Assembly (NCBI RefSeq): GCF_000815105.2
Contig: NZ_CP010310.2
Coordinates: forward strand, 4,960,001-5,024,000
Direction: 5' to 3'
DNA: 64,000 nucleotides
DNA from: Pandoraea pulmonicola
Lineage (GTDB): Bacteria > Pseudomonadota > Gammaproteobacteria > Burkholderiales > Burkholderiaceae
A program made the translations under genes and the position numbers. The notes under the pieces are model-generated. The model made no database searches and was not told the origin of the DNA. It worked only from the letters and a program-made list of their open reading frames with translations. Positions 28,757 to 37,312 of this stretch are shown piece after piece; within the stretch, counting starts at the first letter, position 1; each line of letters starts with the position of its first letter.

Positions 28757-30678
28757 TGGAACACGTTCCGGCCTGGCTACTGGCCAGTCTCATCTATCTC
28801 GCGGCAGCGGTGATCGTCGTGCCGCTGTCCCGCGCGCTGGGCCTGGGCGCGATCATCGGCTATCTCGCGGCGGGGATCGCCATCGGTCCGTGGGGTCTGG
28901 GGCTGGTCTCCCGCGTCGAAGACGTGCTGCACTTCGCCGAGTTCGGCGTGGTGCTCATGCTCTTTCTCGTCGGCCTCGAACTGGAGCCGCGACGCCTCTG
29001 GAATCTGCGCCGGCCGATCTTCGGCTGGGGCGCCGCGCAGGTGCTCGGATGCGCCGTGCTGCTCTTCGCGGCCGGCATCGCGCTCGGTGCACCGTGGCGC
29101 ATCGCGCTGGTGGCCGCACTCGGCCTGGCGCTGTCGTCCACCGCCATCGCGCTGCAGGTCATGGCCGAGCGCAACCTGCTCGCCACCCCGAGCGGACAGG
29201 CCGGGTTCTCGATTCTGCTGTTTCAGGACGTCGCCGCCATCCCGATCCTCGCGTTGCTGCCGCTGCTCGCCGATTCGGTCGACAGCCGCATGCTGACCGG
29301 CACCGAGCGCGCGTTCGAAGCCTTGAAGATCGTCGGCGTGATCGCCGCGATCATCCTCGGCGGGCGGCTCGCCCTGCGCCCGCTGCTGCGCTGGATCGCC
29401 AACAGCCGCACGCCGGAAATCTTCACGGCCGCGTCGCTGCTGCTGGTCGTCGCCATCGCCGCGCTGATGCAGTGGGTCGGACTGTCGATGGCGCTGGGCG
29501 CCTTCCTCGCGGGCGTGCTGCTCGCCGAAAGCGAATACCGGCGCGAACTGGAAACCGACATCGAGCCGTTCAAGGGATTGCTGCTCGGCCTGTTCTTCAT
29601 TGCCGTGGGCATGAGCATCGACTTCGGCGTGCTGCTCGCGCAACCGCTGCGCATGATCGCCGTGGTGGTGGGCTTCATGATCATGAAGGGGCTGGTGATC
29701 CACGGTCTGGCGCGCACGATGCGACTGCCGTACCAGGAGCGGCCGATCTTCACGCTGCTGCTGGCCCAAGGCGGCGAATTCGCGTTCGTGGTCTTCCAGT
29801 CCGCGGGACCGCAGGTGCTGCCGCCGGCAGTGTCGTCGTTCCTGATCGGTGCGGTGGCGCTGTCGATGCTCGTCTCGCCGCTGCTGCTCGTGGCCATCGA
29901 CAAGTGGCTGTTGCCGCGCTACAGCGTCAAGGGTTCGCCACGCATGGAGGAAATCTCCGAGCCGCAGTCGGCCAACGTCGTGATCTGCGGCTTCGGGCGT
30001 TACGGGCAGATCGTGGGCCGTGCGCTGGTGCCGCAAGGCGTGTCCATCACCGTGCTCGACCATGATCCCGACACCATCGAGAGCCTGCGTCAGTTCGGGT
30101 TTCGCGTGTTCTACGGCGATGCCACGCGGCTCGACCTGCTGCGCATCGCCGGGGTGGCGAGCGCGCGCGCCGTGGTCGTGGCCGTCGACGACGCGGACCA
30201 GTCGCTCGAGATCGTCGACCTGATGCGCGAGCACTTCCCGCACGTGCCCATCGTGGCGCGAGCGCGCAACGTCGGCCATCTTTTCCAGCTTCGCGATCGC
30301 GGCGTGCAGCACATCGAGCGCGAAGTCTTCGAGTCGTCGCTGCGCAGCGCCCGTTCGGTGCTCGAAGCGCTGGGCTGGCCGGCGGCCGAAGCACGCGAGG
30401 CGACGATGGCATTTCGCCGGGCGAACCTGCAACTGACCGACGAGATGTACCCGACGTACCAGGATCGCAACAAGATGATCGCGACGGCCAAGGAAGGCCG
30501 CCGTCAGTTCGAGGAGCAGATGACGCGCGAGCGCGAACAGCGTCGCGCGCAACGGCAGGTCACGTTCGGCTGGGACGACGACACGGTGCCCGACACGACG
30601 CCCACGCCATCGTCGCCGCCAACCTCATCGGCTTCATCGGGCAAGCCCGACAGCACGGCCGACGACCGGCGCATGTGA
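28756..30678 (+). CDS. kefC: Glutathione-regulated potassium-efflux protein KefC (CPA2 family)
   Basis: 640 residues: a monovalent cation:proton antiporter membrane domain (about 1-380, 12-13 helices) including the regulatory loop ELETDIEPFKGLLLGLFFIA and LLAQGGEFAFVVF, then an RCK/TrkA-N Rossmann domain (about 395-510, VVICGFGRYGQIVGRAL) that binds glutathione and nucleotides. The C-terminus (about 545-640) is a charged coiled coil followed by a low-complexity Thr/Ser/Pro tail. Electrophile-glutathione adducts open the channel and acidify the cell for protection. It is translationally coupled to kefF. Confidence 0.92.
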   Translation: MEHVPAWLLASLIYLAAAVIVVPLSRALGLGAIIGYLAAGIAIGPWGLGLVSRVEDVLHFAEFGVVLMLFLVGLELEPRRLWNLRRPIFGWGAAQVLGCAVLLFAAGIALGAPWRIALVAALGLALSSTAIALQVMAERNLLATPSGQAGFSILLFQDVAAIPILALLPLLADSVDSRMLTGTERAFEALKIVGVIAAIILGGRLALRPLLRWIANSRTPEIFTAASLLLVVAIAALMQWVGLSMALGAFLAGVLLAESEYRRELETDIEPFKGLLLGLFFIAVGMSIDFGVLLAQPLRMIAVVVGFMIMKGLVIHGLARTMRLPYQERPIFTLLLAQGGEFAFVVFQSAGPQVLPPAVSSFLIGAVALSMLVSPLLLVAIDKWLLPRYSVKGSPRMEEISEPQSANVVICGFGRYGQIVGRALVPQGVSITVLDHDPDTIESLRQFGFRVFYGDATRLDLLRIAGVASARAVVVAVDDADQSLEIVDLMREHFPHVPIVARARNVGHLFQLRDRGVQHIEREVFESSLRSARSVLEALGWPAAEAREATMAFRRANLQLTDEMYPTYQDRNKMIATAKEGRRQFEEQMTREREQRRAQRQVTFGWDDDTVPDTTPTPSSPPTSSASSGKPDSTADDRRM

Positions 30679-30715
30679 ACATCGTGCGCCGGCGCGATGG
30701 GGTGACTGTGAGGCG

Positions 30716-31435
30716 CTAGGCCTCGATATTGAGAAATCGCGGATACCGACCGCTGCCGTTGCCGGAGGGTTCGTCGTAGCGCACGCGGGCGAGCGCCAGA
30801 CGATACGCCGAGCGAGCGATGTCGGACGGCTCTCCGATTCTTGACCACAGCGCCTGATCGAGTTCCGCAATTTCAAGCAGCAGGCATCGCATGTCGTGTG
30901 GCAATTCGTAGCGCTGCACGATGTCGCACATCAGATTGGCCGTCACAACCGCGAGTAAACGTCGGCGGTCAATCGCGCTGCCGGCAACTTCGACCCGATC
31001 CTTCAACTGCGAGAGGAGCGCGCCCCCCGCCTGAGCACTCACGCGAAGCGTGGCCGCGGGCAATGCAAGGGCCGTAATGTAGAACGCGTCGTCGGGCTGA
31101 AACGCCTCCAGTTTCAGTGTCACATCCCGCGCCTTGTGAAGAATCGCGCGCTGCCGCATGAGCCTGCCTTGTACCGACGCGGGTAGACTCGGGAAGGTAC
31201 TGTGAAGGCGGACGTAGTATCCCTCGCCGGATTCCCAGTCCCCGAGATGCTCCGCGTCGATATGACAGGCAAGCGCGGACAACTCAATCAGGTCTCCGAC
31301 GAGCGCGCGACTCGCCAGATAGGCATGCAGTGCATCCCTCGTGTTTTCTGGGGAGGCGGTATGCGCCTTCCAGCATTGGGCGATGAAGTCGGCAAACGCC
31401 GGGCTCGATGGCAATGCGATGAACGTTTTTTCCAT
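30716..31435 (-). CDS. Hypothetical protein (239 aa), divergent from LysR gene
   Basis: 239 residues, helical, no signal peptide or membrane segment. It begins MEKTFIALPSSPAFADFIAQ; an alpha-helical N-terminal half is followed by ALPAATLRVSAQAGGALLSQ and a C-terminal helical region. ATG at 31435 has a strong CAGGAGTCACGG. No family recognised. The lower GC and third-codon pattern than the neighbours, together with the adjacent LysR gene of similar character (31558), suggest the pair arrived together. The divergent arrangement implies the LysR protein regulates it (inference). Confidence 0.65.
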   Translation of the reverse strand: MEKTFIALPSSPAFADFIAQCWKAHTASPENTRDALHAYLASRALVGDLIELSALACHIDAEHLGDWESGEGYYVRLHSTFPSLPASVQGRLMRQRAILHKARDVTLKLEAFQPDDAFYITALALPAATLRVSAQAGGALLSQLKDRVEVAGSAIDRRRLLAVVTANLMCDIVQRYELPHDMRCLLLEIAELDQALWSRIGEPSDIARSAYRLALARVRYDEPSGNGSGRYPRFLNIEA

Positions 31436-31557
31436 CCGTGACTCCTGTTCGATGCGAATGACCAACCGGCATGGTTGACCTGTCGTCGAGTGTGAGTTGT
31501 CGGCCACAGGCCGACCAGTGCAGAATGTGGAATCGAACATTGCGTTATGCGCCTGGT

Positions 31558-32463
31558 ATGAAACGCCAATCGTGGACGTCCGTGGATCTCAATTTGCTGA
31601 AAGCCTTCAGCGTGCTCGTGTCGGAGCTGAGTGTCGCCGCCGCCGCTCGACGGCTGAATCTGAGTGAATCGGCGATGAGCCGAACACTCGGTCGAGTCCG
31701 GGAGGCATTCGGCGACCCGGTGCTGGTTCGCGCAGGACGCTCGTTGGTCCCGACCCCGCGAGCGTTATCGTTGCAAGCGAAGGTCAACGAGATGCTCGAG
31801 GCTGCCCAGGAGATTTTCCGGGCCGATGAACCTCCGAATCCCGCGGCGCTCGAGCGCACGTTTACGATTCAATGTAACGAGGGGTTTGTCGTGGAATTCG
31901 GGGCAAAGCTGCTTGGCATCGTGAGAGCATCGGCGCCCAAAGTTCGATTGCGCTTTGTGACTCAGAGGGAAAAGAGTGCGGAAGCATTGCGCGAGGACTT
32001 TGCCGACGTGGAAATTGGCGTGCTCGGGAGAAGCGGTCCGGAGATTCGTTTGAAGACGCTACTGAGAGATCGCTTCGTCGGCGTGGTTGCACCGGATCAT
32101 GCGCTGGCGAAGCGCGGGCACGTCAGCGTGAGCGACTACGTATCCCATGAGCACGTCAGCGTGTCGCGCCGTGGACTCGTCGATGGGCCCATCGACAATG
32201 CGTTGCGCGAGAACGATGTCGTTCGGGATATCGCGGCGGTCGTTTCCAGTTTTCCTGCTGCCTTGGCGATGGCGCGTGACAGTGAACTCATCGCCAACGT
32301 GCCGTTTCGCCAGACGGCATTCGCGCGAAAGGGGATGCACACCTTTGAGCTGCCATTCGAGACCCCGCAGGTCGTTGTCTCCATGATGTGGCATCCCAAG
32401 GTCGACGCAGACGCCGCCCATCGATGGTTGCGAGACTGCCTGCAATTGGCGTGCGAGGAATGA
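31558..32463 (+). CDS. LysR-family transcriptional regulator
   Basis: 301 residues, starting MKRQSWTSVDLNLLKAFSVL. The helix-turn-helix (about 10-70) reads LSVAAAARRLNLSESAMSRT, closest to the NodD/LeuO-like branch (serine/methionine-rich recognition helix and DPVLVRAGRSLVPTPRA). An effector-binding domain follows (about 95-295). It is divergent from the 239-residue hypothetical, with 120 bases between their starts, and is the obvious candidate regulator of it. Confidence 0.87.
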   Translation: MKRQSWTSVDLNLLKAFSVLVSELSVAAAARRLNLSESAMSRTLGRVREAFGDPVLVRAGRSLVPTPRALSLQAKVNEMLEAAQEIFRADEPPNPAALERTFTIQCNEGFVVEFGAKLLGIVRASAPKVRLRFVTQREKSAEALREDFADVEIGVLGRSGPEIRLKTLLRDRFVGVVAPDHALAKRGHVSVSDYVSHEHVSVSRRGLVDGPIDNALRENDVVRDIAAVVSSFPAALAMARDSELIANVPFRQTAFARKGMHTFELPFETPQVVVSMMWHPKVDADAAHRWLRDCLQLACEE

Positions 32464-32533
32464 GGGGGCGTTGCTTCGTCTGGAACGATTCCTGAGACCC
32501 GGGCCCCAGAGATGAAACGCCCCGCCACCGTGC

Positions 32534-32977
32534 TCACATGGCCCGGGCGAATCCGTCGAACGGACGGAAATGGCCGTCTGCCGGCACGGTCGCATCGGCA
32601 CGCAGGCGCGCTTCGGCATCGGCGCCCGCAAGGCCGCGATAGTACAGGTGCACGGCGATAGCCGCCGAATAGCGGCGAATTTCGACCAGCGCGAGGTGAG
32701 CATGCTCGGCCGACGTGAACATCAGATAAGGCGACTCCTGTTCGATGAGTCCCGCGACCTGATGCAGCCCGTGGCGGTGCAGAACCTCCGCGAGTTCGTC
32801 GCGGCTGCGGTGCGTGTTCGCATCGGTGGTCGGGTACATCATGCGCAGCAGCGCGAGCGGATGTTCGGCGCAGGCCAGCGAGAGCGCCTGCACGACAGCG
32901 TGACTGTCGAGCGCCGTGGCCACGGCGTCACCTTCGGGACGATGCTGCGGAAAGAGTTGCTCAAGGGTCAGCGTCAT
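32534..32977 (-). CDS. Hypothetical protein (147 aa)
   Basis: 147 residues, mainly helical: MTLTLEQLFPQHRPEGD, then LSLACAEHPLALLRMMYPT and a long central helix region. No signal peptide, membrane segment or recognised motif. Start at 32977 has TGGAC upstream (weak). Its codon use and balanced composition support a real gene. It is convergent with the LysR gene and divergent from the ferritin-like gene at 33203. Confidence 0.6.
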   Translation of the reverse strand: MTLTLEQLFPQHRPEGDAVATALDSHAVVQALSLACAEHPLALLRMMYPTTDANTHRSRDELAEVLHRHGLHQVAGLIEQESPYLMFTSAEHAHLALVEIRRYSAAIAVHLYYRGLAGADAEARLRADATVPADGHFRPFDGFARAM

Positions 32978-33202
32978 GATGAGTCCAGTGCAAGAAAGCT
33001 GCAAAACTGCGACAGCGGATTCCACAGTCTAGTGAGTCGGAAACGCCCGATAAACACCGCGGCGTGAAGACCTGCGTTGCGCGCGCCGCAACAATTACCG
33101 GATATTTCTTGCGCATCGGGACGCCTTGCGACCGACGCTACACGGCGCTCCCTCATCGCTTGATGATATGATTTTCGCCGACGCCGATGAGACTCATACC
33201 TG

Positions 33203-34123
33203 ATGCGATATCCCGAAACGATGTCCGACACGCTGGCAATTGCCATCACCGAGGCCGACCATGTCATGCGCCACTGGCAATACGACATCGATGGCCAGAT
33301 TGAAATTGGTTCGGACTCCCACAAGCGCATGTTCTGCCACATGCTGCTCGAGTCGCATAATCCATACAAGCCCGCGATCATCGACTGGCCGGTGCTGCCG
33401 CCGGACGCGCTCAAGCGTCTGACGGCCCTCCCCATCTGGGACATTGCCGTGCAGACGGAAGGCCGCGCCTCGATTCGCGTCGCCACTTACGCCGCGTCTG
33501 TGCAAGACCCGCTGCTGCGCAAGGCCATCGCCATGGACGGCGACGAGGAGGCCCGTCACAAGGTGGTGCTGTCGCGGCTCGTCGAGGCTTATGGCATAGA
33601 ACTGGCCCCCGAACCCGCCTATCCACCGCCCAGGAACGCCGAATGGGCGTGGATGAAGACCGGCTTCAGCGAATGCATCGACAGCTTCGTCGCGTTCGGT
33701 CTGTTCCGCTCGGCGCAGCGTTCCGGCTACTTCCCCGAGGCGCTCGTGGAGACCTTCGAGCCGGTCATCCAGGAGGAAGCGCGCCACATCCTGTTCTTCA
33801 CCAACTGGGTCGCGTGGCATCGCCATAACCTGCCGCGCTGGAAGCGGCCGTGGTTCTATGCGCGTGTCGTGGCCGTATGGATCACGCTGATCTGGGAGCG
33901 TCTGGCGATCGCGCGCGGCATCGACACCGACGGCGTGGCGCGCGACTCCAACTTCCTCGTGACCGGCACGGCCGATATCGGCGAATCGCTCAAGCCGCGC
34001 GAGCTGATCAAGCTGTGTCTGGAAGAAGATGCGCGCCGCATGGAAGGCTACGACAAGCGCCTGCTGCGCCCGACGTTCGTACCGAGGCTCGCACGCCTCG
34101 CGCTGCGCTTCATGAGAGGCTGA
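33203..34123 (+). CDS. Ferritin-like di-iron domain protein
   Basis: 306 residues with a long four-helix bundle. Two E-x-x-H motifs are visible, E116-A-R-H119 (DGDEEARHKVV) and E192-A-R-H195 (IQEEARHILFF), the pattern of a carboxylate-bridged di-iron centre, as in ferritin-like oxidases and hydroxylases. The C-terminal third is basic and amphipathic (RHNLPRWKRPWFYARVVAVW, then WITLIW), possibly membrane-associated. The substrate is unknown. ATG at 33221 is an alternative start. It ends just before a strong bidirectional terminator. Confidence 0.75.
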   Translation: MRYPETMSDTLAIAITEADHVMRHWQYDIDGQIEIGSDSHKRMFCHMLLESHNPYKPAIIDWPVLPPDALKRLTALPIWDIAVQTEGRASIRVATYAASVQDPLLRKAIAMDGDEEARHKVVLSRLVEAYGIELAPEPAYPPPRNAEWAWMKTGFSECIDSFVAFGLFRSAQRSGYFPEALVETFEPVIQEEARHILFFTNWVAWHRHNLPRWKRPWFYARVVAVWITLIWERLAIARGIDTDGVARDSNFLVTGTADIGESLKPRELIKLCLEEDARRMEGYDKRLLRPTFVPRLARLALRFMRG

Positions 34124-34153
34124 GCGGCTAAGCACCTGGGCGAACCGATGAAG

Positions 34154-34191
34154 AAAAGCCGCCCCGGGCTCACGCTCGGGACGGCTTTCTC
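34154..34191. terminator. Bidirectional rho-independent terminator
   Basis: AAAGCCGCCCCGGGC and GCTCGGGACGGCTTT form a GC-rich stem (one bulge/mismatch) with a short loop, followed by TTTCTC on the plus strand and TTTTCTTC on the minus strand. It lies between two convergent genes, the ferritin-like gene and the DUF4148 gene. Confidence 0.75.
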
Positions 34192-34225
34192 ATTGCAGCT
34201 TCATGCCGGGGGCACGATCGTTCGA

Positions 34226-34633
34226 TCAGCTGCCTTGGCTCACGTCCAGTTCGCCGGCGGCACGGGCGCGGGCCAGTTCCTGCTTCACGTCGGCACGCGA
34301 CACGTTCGAGCCCTGCGACACGACGATCGGGTAGTTGACGTCGTTCTCTGCCATCAAGCCTTCCGCGCGAGCCTGCGCCAGCTCGGTCTTCACTTCGGCG
34401 CGGCTCTTGACCGAGCCCGAGGCGACATACACCGGGTAGTCGGCGTCGCCGTGCGGGATCAGGCATTGCGCACGGGCCTGCGCCAGATCGGCGAGCACGG
34501 CGGCGCGCGTGAGCGGCTGACCTTGCGAAGCGACTTCGGGGTAGTTATTGCCGTTTTCGGCGGCAAAGCTGCCGGCAGCACCCAGCGAAGCCACGGCGGC
34601 AATAAGGGCGATTGCGATGTTCTTGCGGTTCAT
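34226..34633 (-). CDS. DUF4148 domain-containing secreted protein
   Basis: 135 residues: signal peptide (IAIALIAAVASLGAAGSFA) followed by three short repeats, each with a Y-P-(E/V) strand and an LTRAAVLADLAQARA-like helix (RAEVKTELAQARAEG, RADVKQELARARAAG). DUF4148 proteins are small, abundant exported proteins of Burkholderiales with unknown role, often present in many copies. ATG at 34633 follows AGGAAA. Transcription ends at the hairpin at 34154-34191. Confidence 0.85.
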   Translation of the reverse strand: MNRKNIAIALIAAVASLGAAGSFAAENGNNYPEVASQGQPLTRAAVLADLAQARAQCLIPHGDADYPVYVASGSVKSRAEVKTELAQARAEGLMAENDVNYPIVVSQGSNVSRADVKQELARARAAGELDVSQGS

Positions 34634-34799
34634 TTTCCTAACTCCTGTCTAGTTGCGACGACTTTGTTTTGAATTGCGCCGTCGATGGAAGGAAGTCTAG
34701 GACTGCGCATTGCAATGAAAAACGCGATATTCGTTCACGAACTATTGCGACTTTCGATGAGAATCAACGCACCAAATCGGTGCAACCCACCAAGCACAA

Positions 34800-34837
34800 A
34801 CGCCGCAGCGCGCCAATGCGATGGCGGGCTGCGGCGT
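34800..34837 (-). terminator. Terminator of the ArsR-SRPBCC operon
   Basis: ACGCCGCAGC and GCTGCGGCGT form a perfect ten-base stem, extended by GCGCCA/TGGCGG pairing and a six-base loop. On the minus strand it is followed by TTTGTGCTTGG. It lies 30 bases after the stop of the SRPBCC gene. Confidence 0.7.
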
Positions 34838-34868
34838 CGGCGGAACGCTTTCCGGTGAGACGAGCGGC

Positions 34869-35816
34869 TTAATCGACGAGCGATGCGCCGAGGGCGTCGA
34901 GCAGGAAGTTCGAGCCGCGCTCGCGCGAGCCAGCGTCGTCGTAGCCGTCGAAGAAGGCGCCCTGCTCCGTCATGACGACGTGCGTACCGCCATCGCGCGG
35001 CCTGAGTTCGAAAGTTGCCAGCGACGCCGAGATCTTGCGCTCGTCGAGGTGCATCTCGTACGCGTAGACGACGCGCACGTCGGGCACGACGTCGAAGTAC
35101 ACCGCGTCGAACGTCGACACCATGCCGCTCGACCAGCGTGCGCGGGCGCGCTCGGTTCCGCCCGGGCGCACGTCCATCGTGCGCTCGATCAGCGTGAGGC
35201 CGTCGCCGCGCGCGAACCAGCGGTCCTTGGCTTCACGCTCGGTCAGCGCGCGGAACACCCGCGACGGCGAAGCCGGATACTGGCGCTCGATGCGGAAACT
35301 GCCGTGCACCACACTGCGCTGCGTGGGCGCGTCGAGCTCGCGCAACACCTCGCGGCCGAGCTTGTCGAGCGTCTGCTTCCAGCCTTCGCCTGCGCCCTCG
35401 GGCATCCACGCATAGGCGGGATCATGCACGGTGTAGCGTTGCTCGACCTCGAGCCGGGTGCCGTCGGCAACATCCGCGAACGTCGCCGTCGTCAGCGCGC
35501 CGAACAGCGCGTGCCCCTTGGCGTCGCTCACATCCATCTCGATCACCAGACGCTTCAGATCGTCGATTTCGACGAAACGGCCGCGAATCCAGTGCGACTC
35601 GCCTTCGGGCGACTGCATGCGCAACTCGAACACGCCGCCCACGCGGGGCTCGACCGTGGCTTCGGGCACCGTGTAGCCGAGCGGGCAGAACCAGCGCTTG
35701 ACGGCATCCGTCGTCGTCCACGCGCGGAACACCGTCTCGCGCTTGGCGGCATACGTCCGGCCGACGCTCAACGGGCGTGGCGAGCCGGCGGCCTTTACTT
35801 CACTTGCTGTCCTCAT
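34869..35816 (-). CDS. Tandem SRPBCC (AHSA1/START-like) domain protein
   Basis: 315 residues consisting of two copies of the AHSA1-type SRPBCC fold. The first (about 15-150) starts SVGRTYAAKRETVFRAWTTT and the second (about 165-310) starts GSFRIERQYPASPSRVFRAL. Each has the typical W-E-F-A pattern and a hydrophobic ligand cavity. Such proteins accompany ArsR-type regulators in many bacteria; substrates are unknown. The start overlaps the upstream ArsR gene by 17 bases, confirming an operon. The duplicated domain is longer than the usual single-domain AHSA1 partner. Confidence 0.82.
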   Translation of the reverse strand: MRTASEVKAAGSPRPLSVGRTYAAKRETVFRAWTTTDAVKRWFCPLGYTVPEATVEPRVGGVFELRMQSPEGESHWIRGRFVEIDDLKRLVIEMDVSDAKGHALFGALTTATFADVADGTRLEVEQRYTVHDPAYAWMPEGAGEGWKQTLDKLGREVLRELDAPTQRSVVHGSFRIERQYPASPSRVFRALTEREAKDRWFARGDGLTLIERTMDVRPGGTERARARWSSGMVSTFDAVYFDVVPDVRVVYAYEMHLDERKISASLATFELRPRDGGTHVVMTEQGAFFDGYDDAGSRERGSNFLLDALGASLVD

Positions 35817-36156
35817 GAACTTCTCCTTCGGGCGGCAGGCTGGCCAGATACTCGCCCAAACGGTCGAGATGGCCTTCCCACTCGTGACGACGCTGATTGA
35901 TCCATCGCTCCGCGAGGCTCAGCGCCTGGGGTTCGATCCGGCACGTGCGCACACGGCCGGTCTTTTCCGTACGCACCAGGCCGGCGCTTTCGAGCACGGA
36001 CAGGTGCTGCATGACCGCCTGCAACGACATCGACAGCGGCTGCGCGAGCGCACTCACGGACGCGGGTCCCTGCGCCAGCCGCGCGAGCATCGCGCGACGC
36101 GAGGTATCGGCCAGTGCCTGGAAGGTCAGATCGAGGGCGTTGTCATGGTCAAGCAT
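35800..36156 (-). CDS. ArsR-family winged-helix regulator
   Basis: 118 residues with a winged helix-turn-helix (about 10-90: FQALADTSRRAMLARLAQGP, SLQAVMQHLSVLESAGLVR). No cysteine metal site is seen, as expected for the non-metal ArsR subgroup that pairs with AHSA1/SRPBCC proteins. It probably represses its own operon. The ATG at 36156 has no Shine-Dalgarno but lies seven bases after a good -10 box, so the mRNA may be leaderless. Confidence 0.85.
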   Translation of the reverse strand: MLDHDNALDLTFQALADTSRRAMLARLAQGPASVSALAQPLSMSLQAVMQHLSVLESAGLVRTEKTGRVRTCRIEPQALSLAERWINQRRHEWEGHLDRLGEYLASLPPEGEVHEDSK

Positions 36157-36163
36157 GTACTTG

Positions 36164-36191
36164 AGTATAAAGGTTCACGAAAGTAAAGCAA
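36164..36191 (-). promoter_or_regulatory. Sigma-70 promoter of the ArsR-SRPBCC operon
   Basis: On the minus strand TTGCTT (36191-36186) and TATACT (36169-36164) are spaced 16 bases apart. The -10 box ends eight positions before the ArsR ATG, so transcription would begin at or very near the A of the start codon. The whole region is AT-rich compared with its surroundings. Confidence 0.55.
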
Positions 36192-36211
36192 GGACTTTAG
36201 TATTAAAAATT

Positions 36212-37123
36212 TCAGGTGACGATGTGGTGATCGCGCGGCCGCACCCGGGCCGTGTGCTGACGGTGAAGGATTTCGCGCAGCGACTGCTCGATGGTTTCGG
36301 TCATGGCGTCGAGCGCCAGATCGTTCGCCTCCAACCCGAAAGGCTCCTCGATCTCGGCGCTGACGGCTTCGAGCGCGAAGAAGGTATAGGAGATGAAGGC
36401 GACGATCACTGGCGTCATCGGCCCGATGGAATCGACCAGGCCGAACGGCAGCAGCACGCTGTAGAGATACGTCACGCGATGCAGGATCACGCCGTAGGTG
36501 AACGGAATCGGCGTGGAGGCGATCCGCTCGCAGCCGCCGATGGCGTCGCCCATGCGGTCCAGATGCATCTCCATGACCTGTGCGAGCGGTGCGTCGATCT
36601 GGCTTTCGAGCCGCCGTTCGCGCAGCCATTCCCCCGCCATGAGCAGGATCGCGATCGGCTTGAACTGCTTGCGCGCGAGGCACGCCACGTCCTCCGGCGA
36701 CAGCAGGCGCTCGAAGTCGGCGCGCGCGTCGGTGCCGCGCAATTGGTGGCGCATGCCGTGCACGAACGCGATCAGATAAGCGACGAAACGCGGCGAATCG
36801 GACGTGTCGGAGATCAGCGTCATCGACTGACGCGCCAGCGCGCGGGTCTCGTTGAGCACGCTGCCCCACAGCACACGCGCCTCCCAGTACCGGGCATAGC
36901 TCGTGGTATTGCGAAAGCCGAGGAAGATCGCTAGCGTGATGCCGATGAGCGAGAACGGCACGAACGTGAGCGGGATCTTCCATTCGAAGATGCGGCCGTG
37001 CGCGACGGTCACGAGAATGGAAATGATCGTGGTGAAGACGAGCTGCGGGGCGATCTTGGGCAGGATCGAGCCGCGCACGACGAAAAGCATGCGCAGCCAG
37101 TGCAGATTGGGACGGACGATCAT
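36212..37123 (-). CDS. Bestrophin-like (UPF0187) membrane channel protein
   Basis: 303 residues with four main hydrophobic segments. It starts MIVRPNLHWLRMLFVVRGSI, typical of prokaryotic bestrophins; LAIFLGFRNTTSYARYWEAR is the conserved family signature and PFTYGVILHRVTYLYSVLLP a later one. Prokaryotic bestrophins form pentameric ion channels, often cation-permeable. Most copies act alone; nothing in the context suggests a partner. Start chosen at the family N-terminus; the frame is open upstream. Confidence 0.83.
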   Translation of the reverse strand: MIVRPNLHWLRMLFVVRGSILPKIAPQLVFTTIISILVTVAHGRIFEWKIPLTFVPFSLIGITLAIFLGFRNTTSYARYWEARVLWGSVLNETRALARQSMTLISDTSDSPRFVAYLIAFVHGMRHQLRGTDARADFERLLSPEDVACLARKQFKPIAILLMAGEWLRERRLESQIDAPLAQVMEMHLDRMGDAIGGCERIASTPIPFTYGVILHRVTYLYSVLLPFGLVDSIGPMTPVIVAFISYTFFALEAVSAEIEEPFGLEANDLALDAMTETIEQSLREILHRQHTARVRPRDHHIVT

Positions 37124-37245
37124 GATGACGAAGAGGCTCGCGGAGCAAGCGAAAACAGGCCGTTGGGGGAGCCGTTGCGCCGCGATGATACGCCCATATC
37201 GGCAGGTTTGAAATGGTCGTGGTCGATACCGTCCCACTACAGGAC

Positions 37246-37281
37246 GAAACGCCCGTCGGCCGCGAGACCGACGGGCGTTTC
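37246..37281 (-). terminator. Terminator downstream of the mmsB-like gene
   Basis: GAAACGCCCGTCGG and CCGACGGGCGTTTC form a perfect 14-base stem with an eight-base loop. On the minus strand the stem is followed by GTCCTG with no long T-run, although TTTC is part of the stem end. It lies 31 bases after the stop of the dehydrogenase gene. Confidence 0.7.
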
Positions 37282-37312
37282 CCCTGTTTGCCGCCGCGCC
37301 ACCGCGCCGGGC

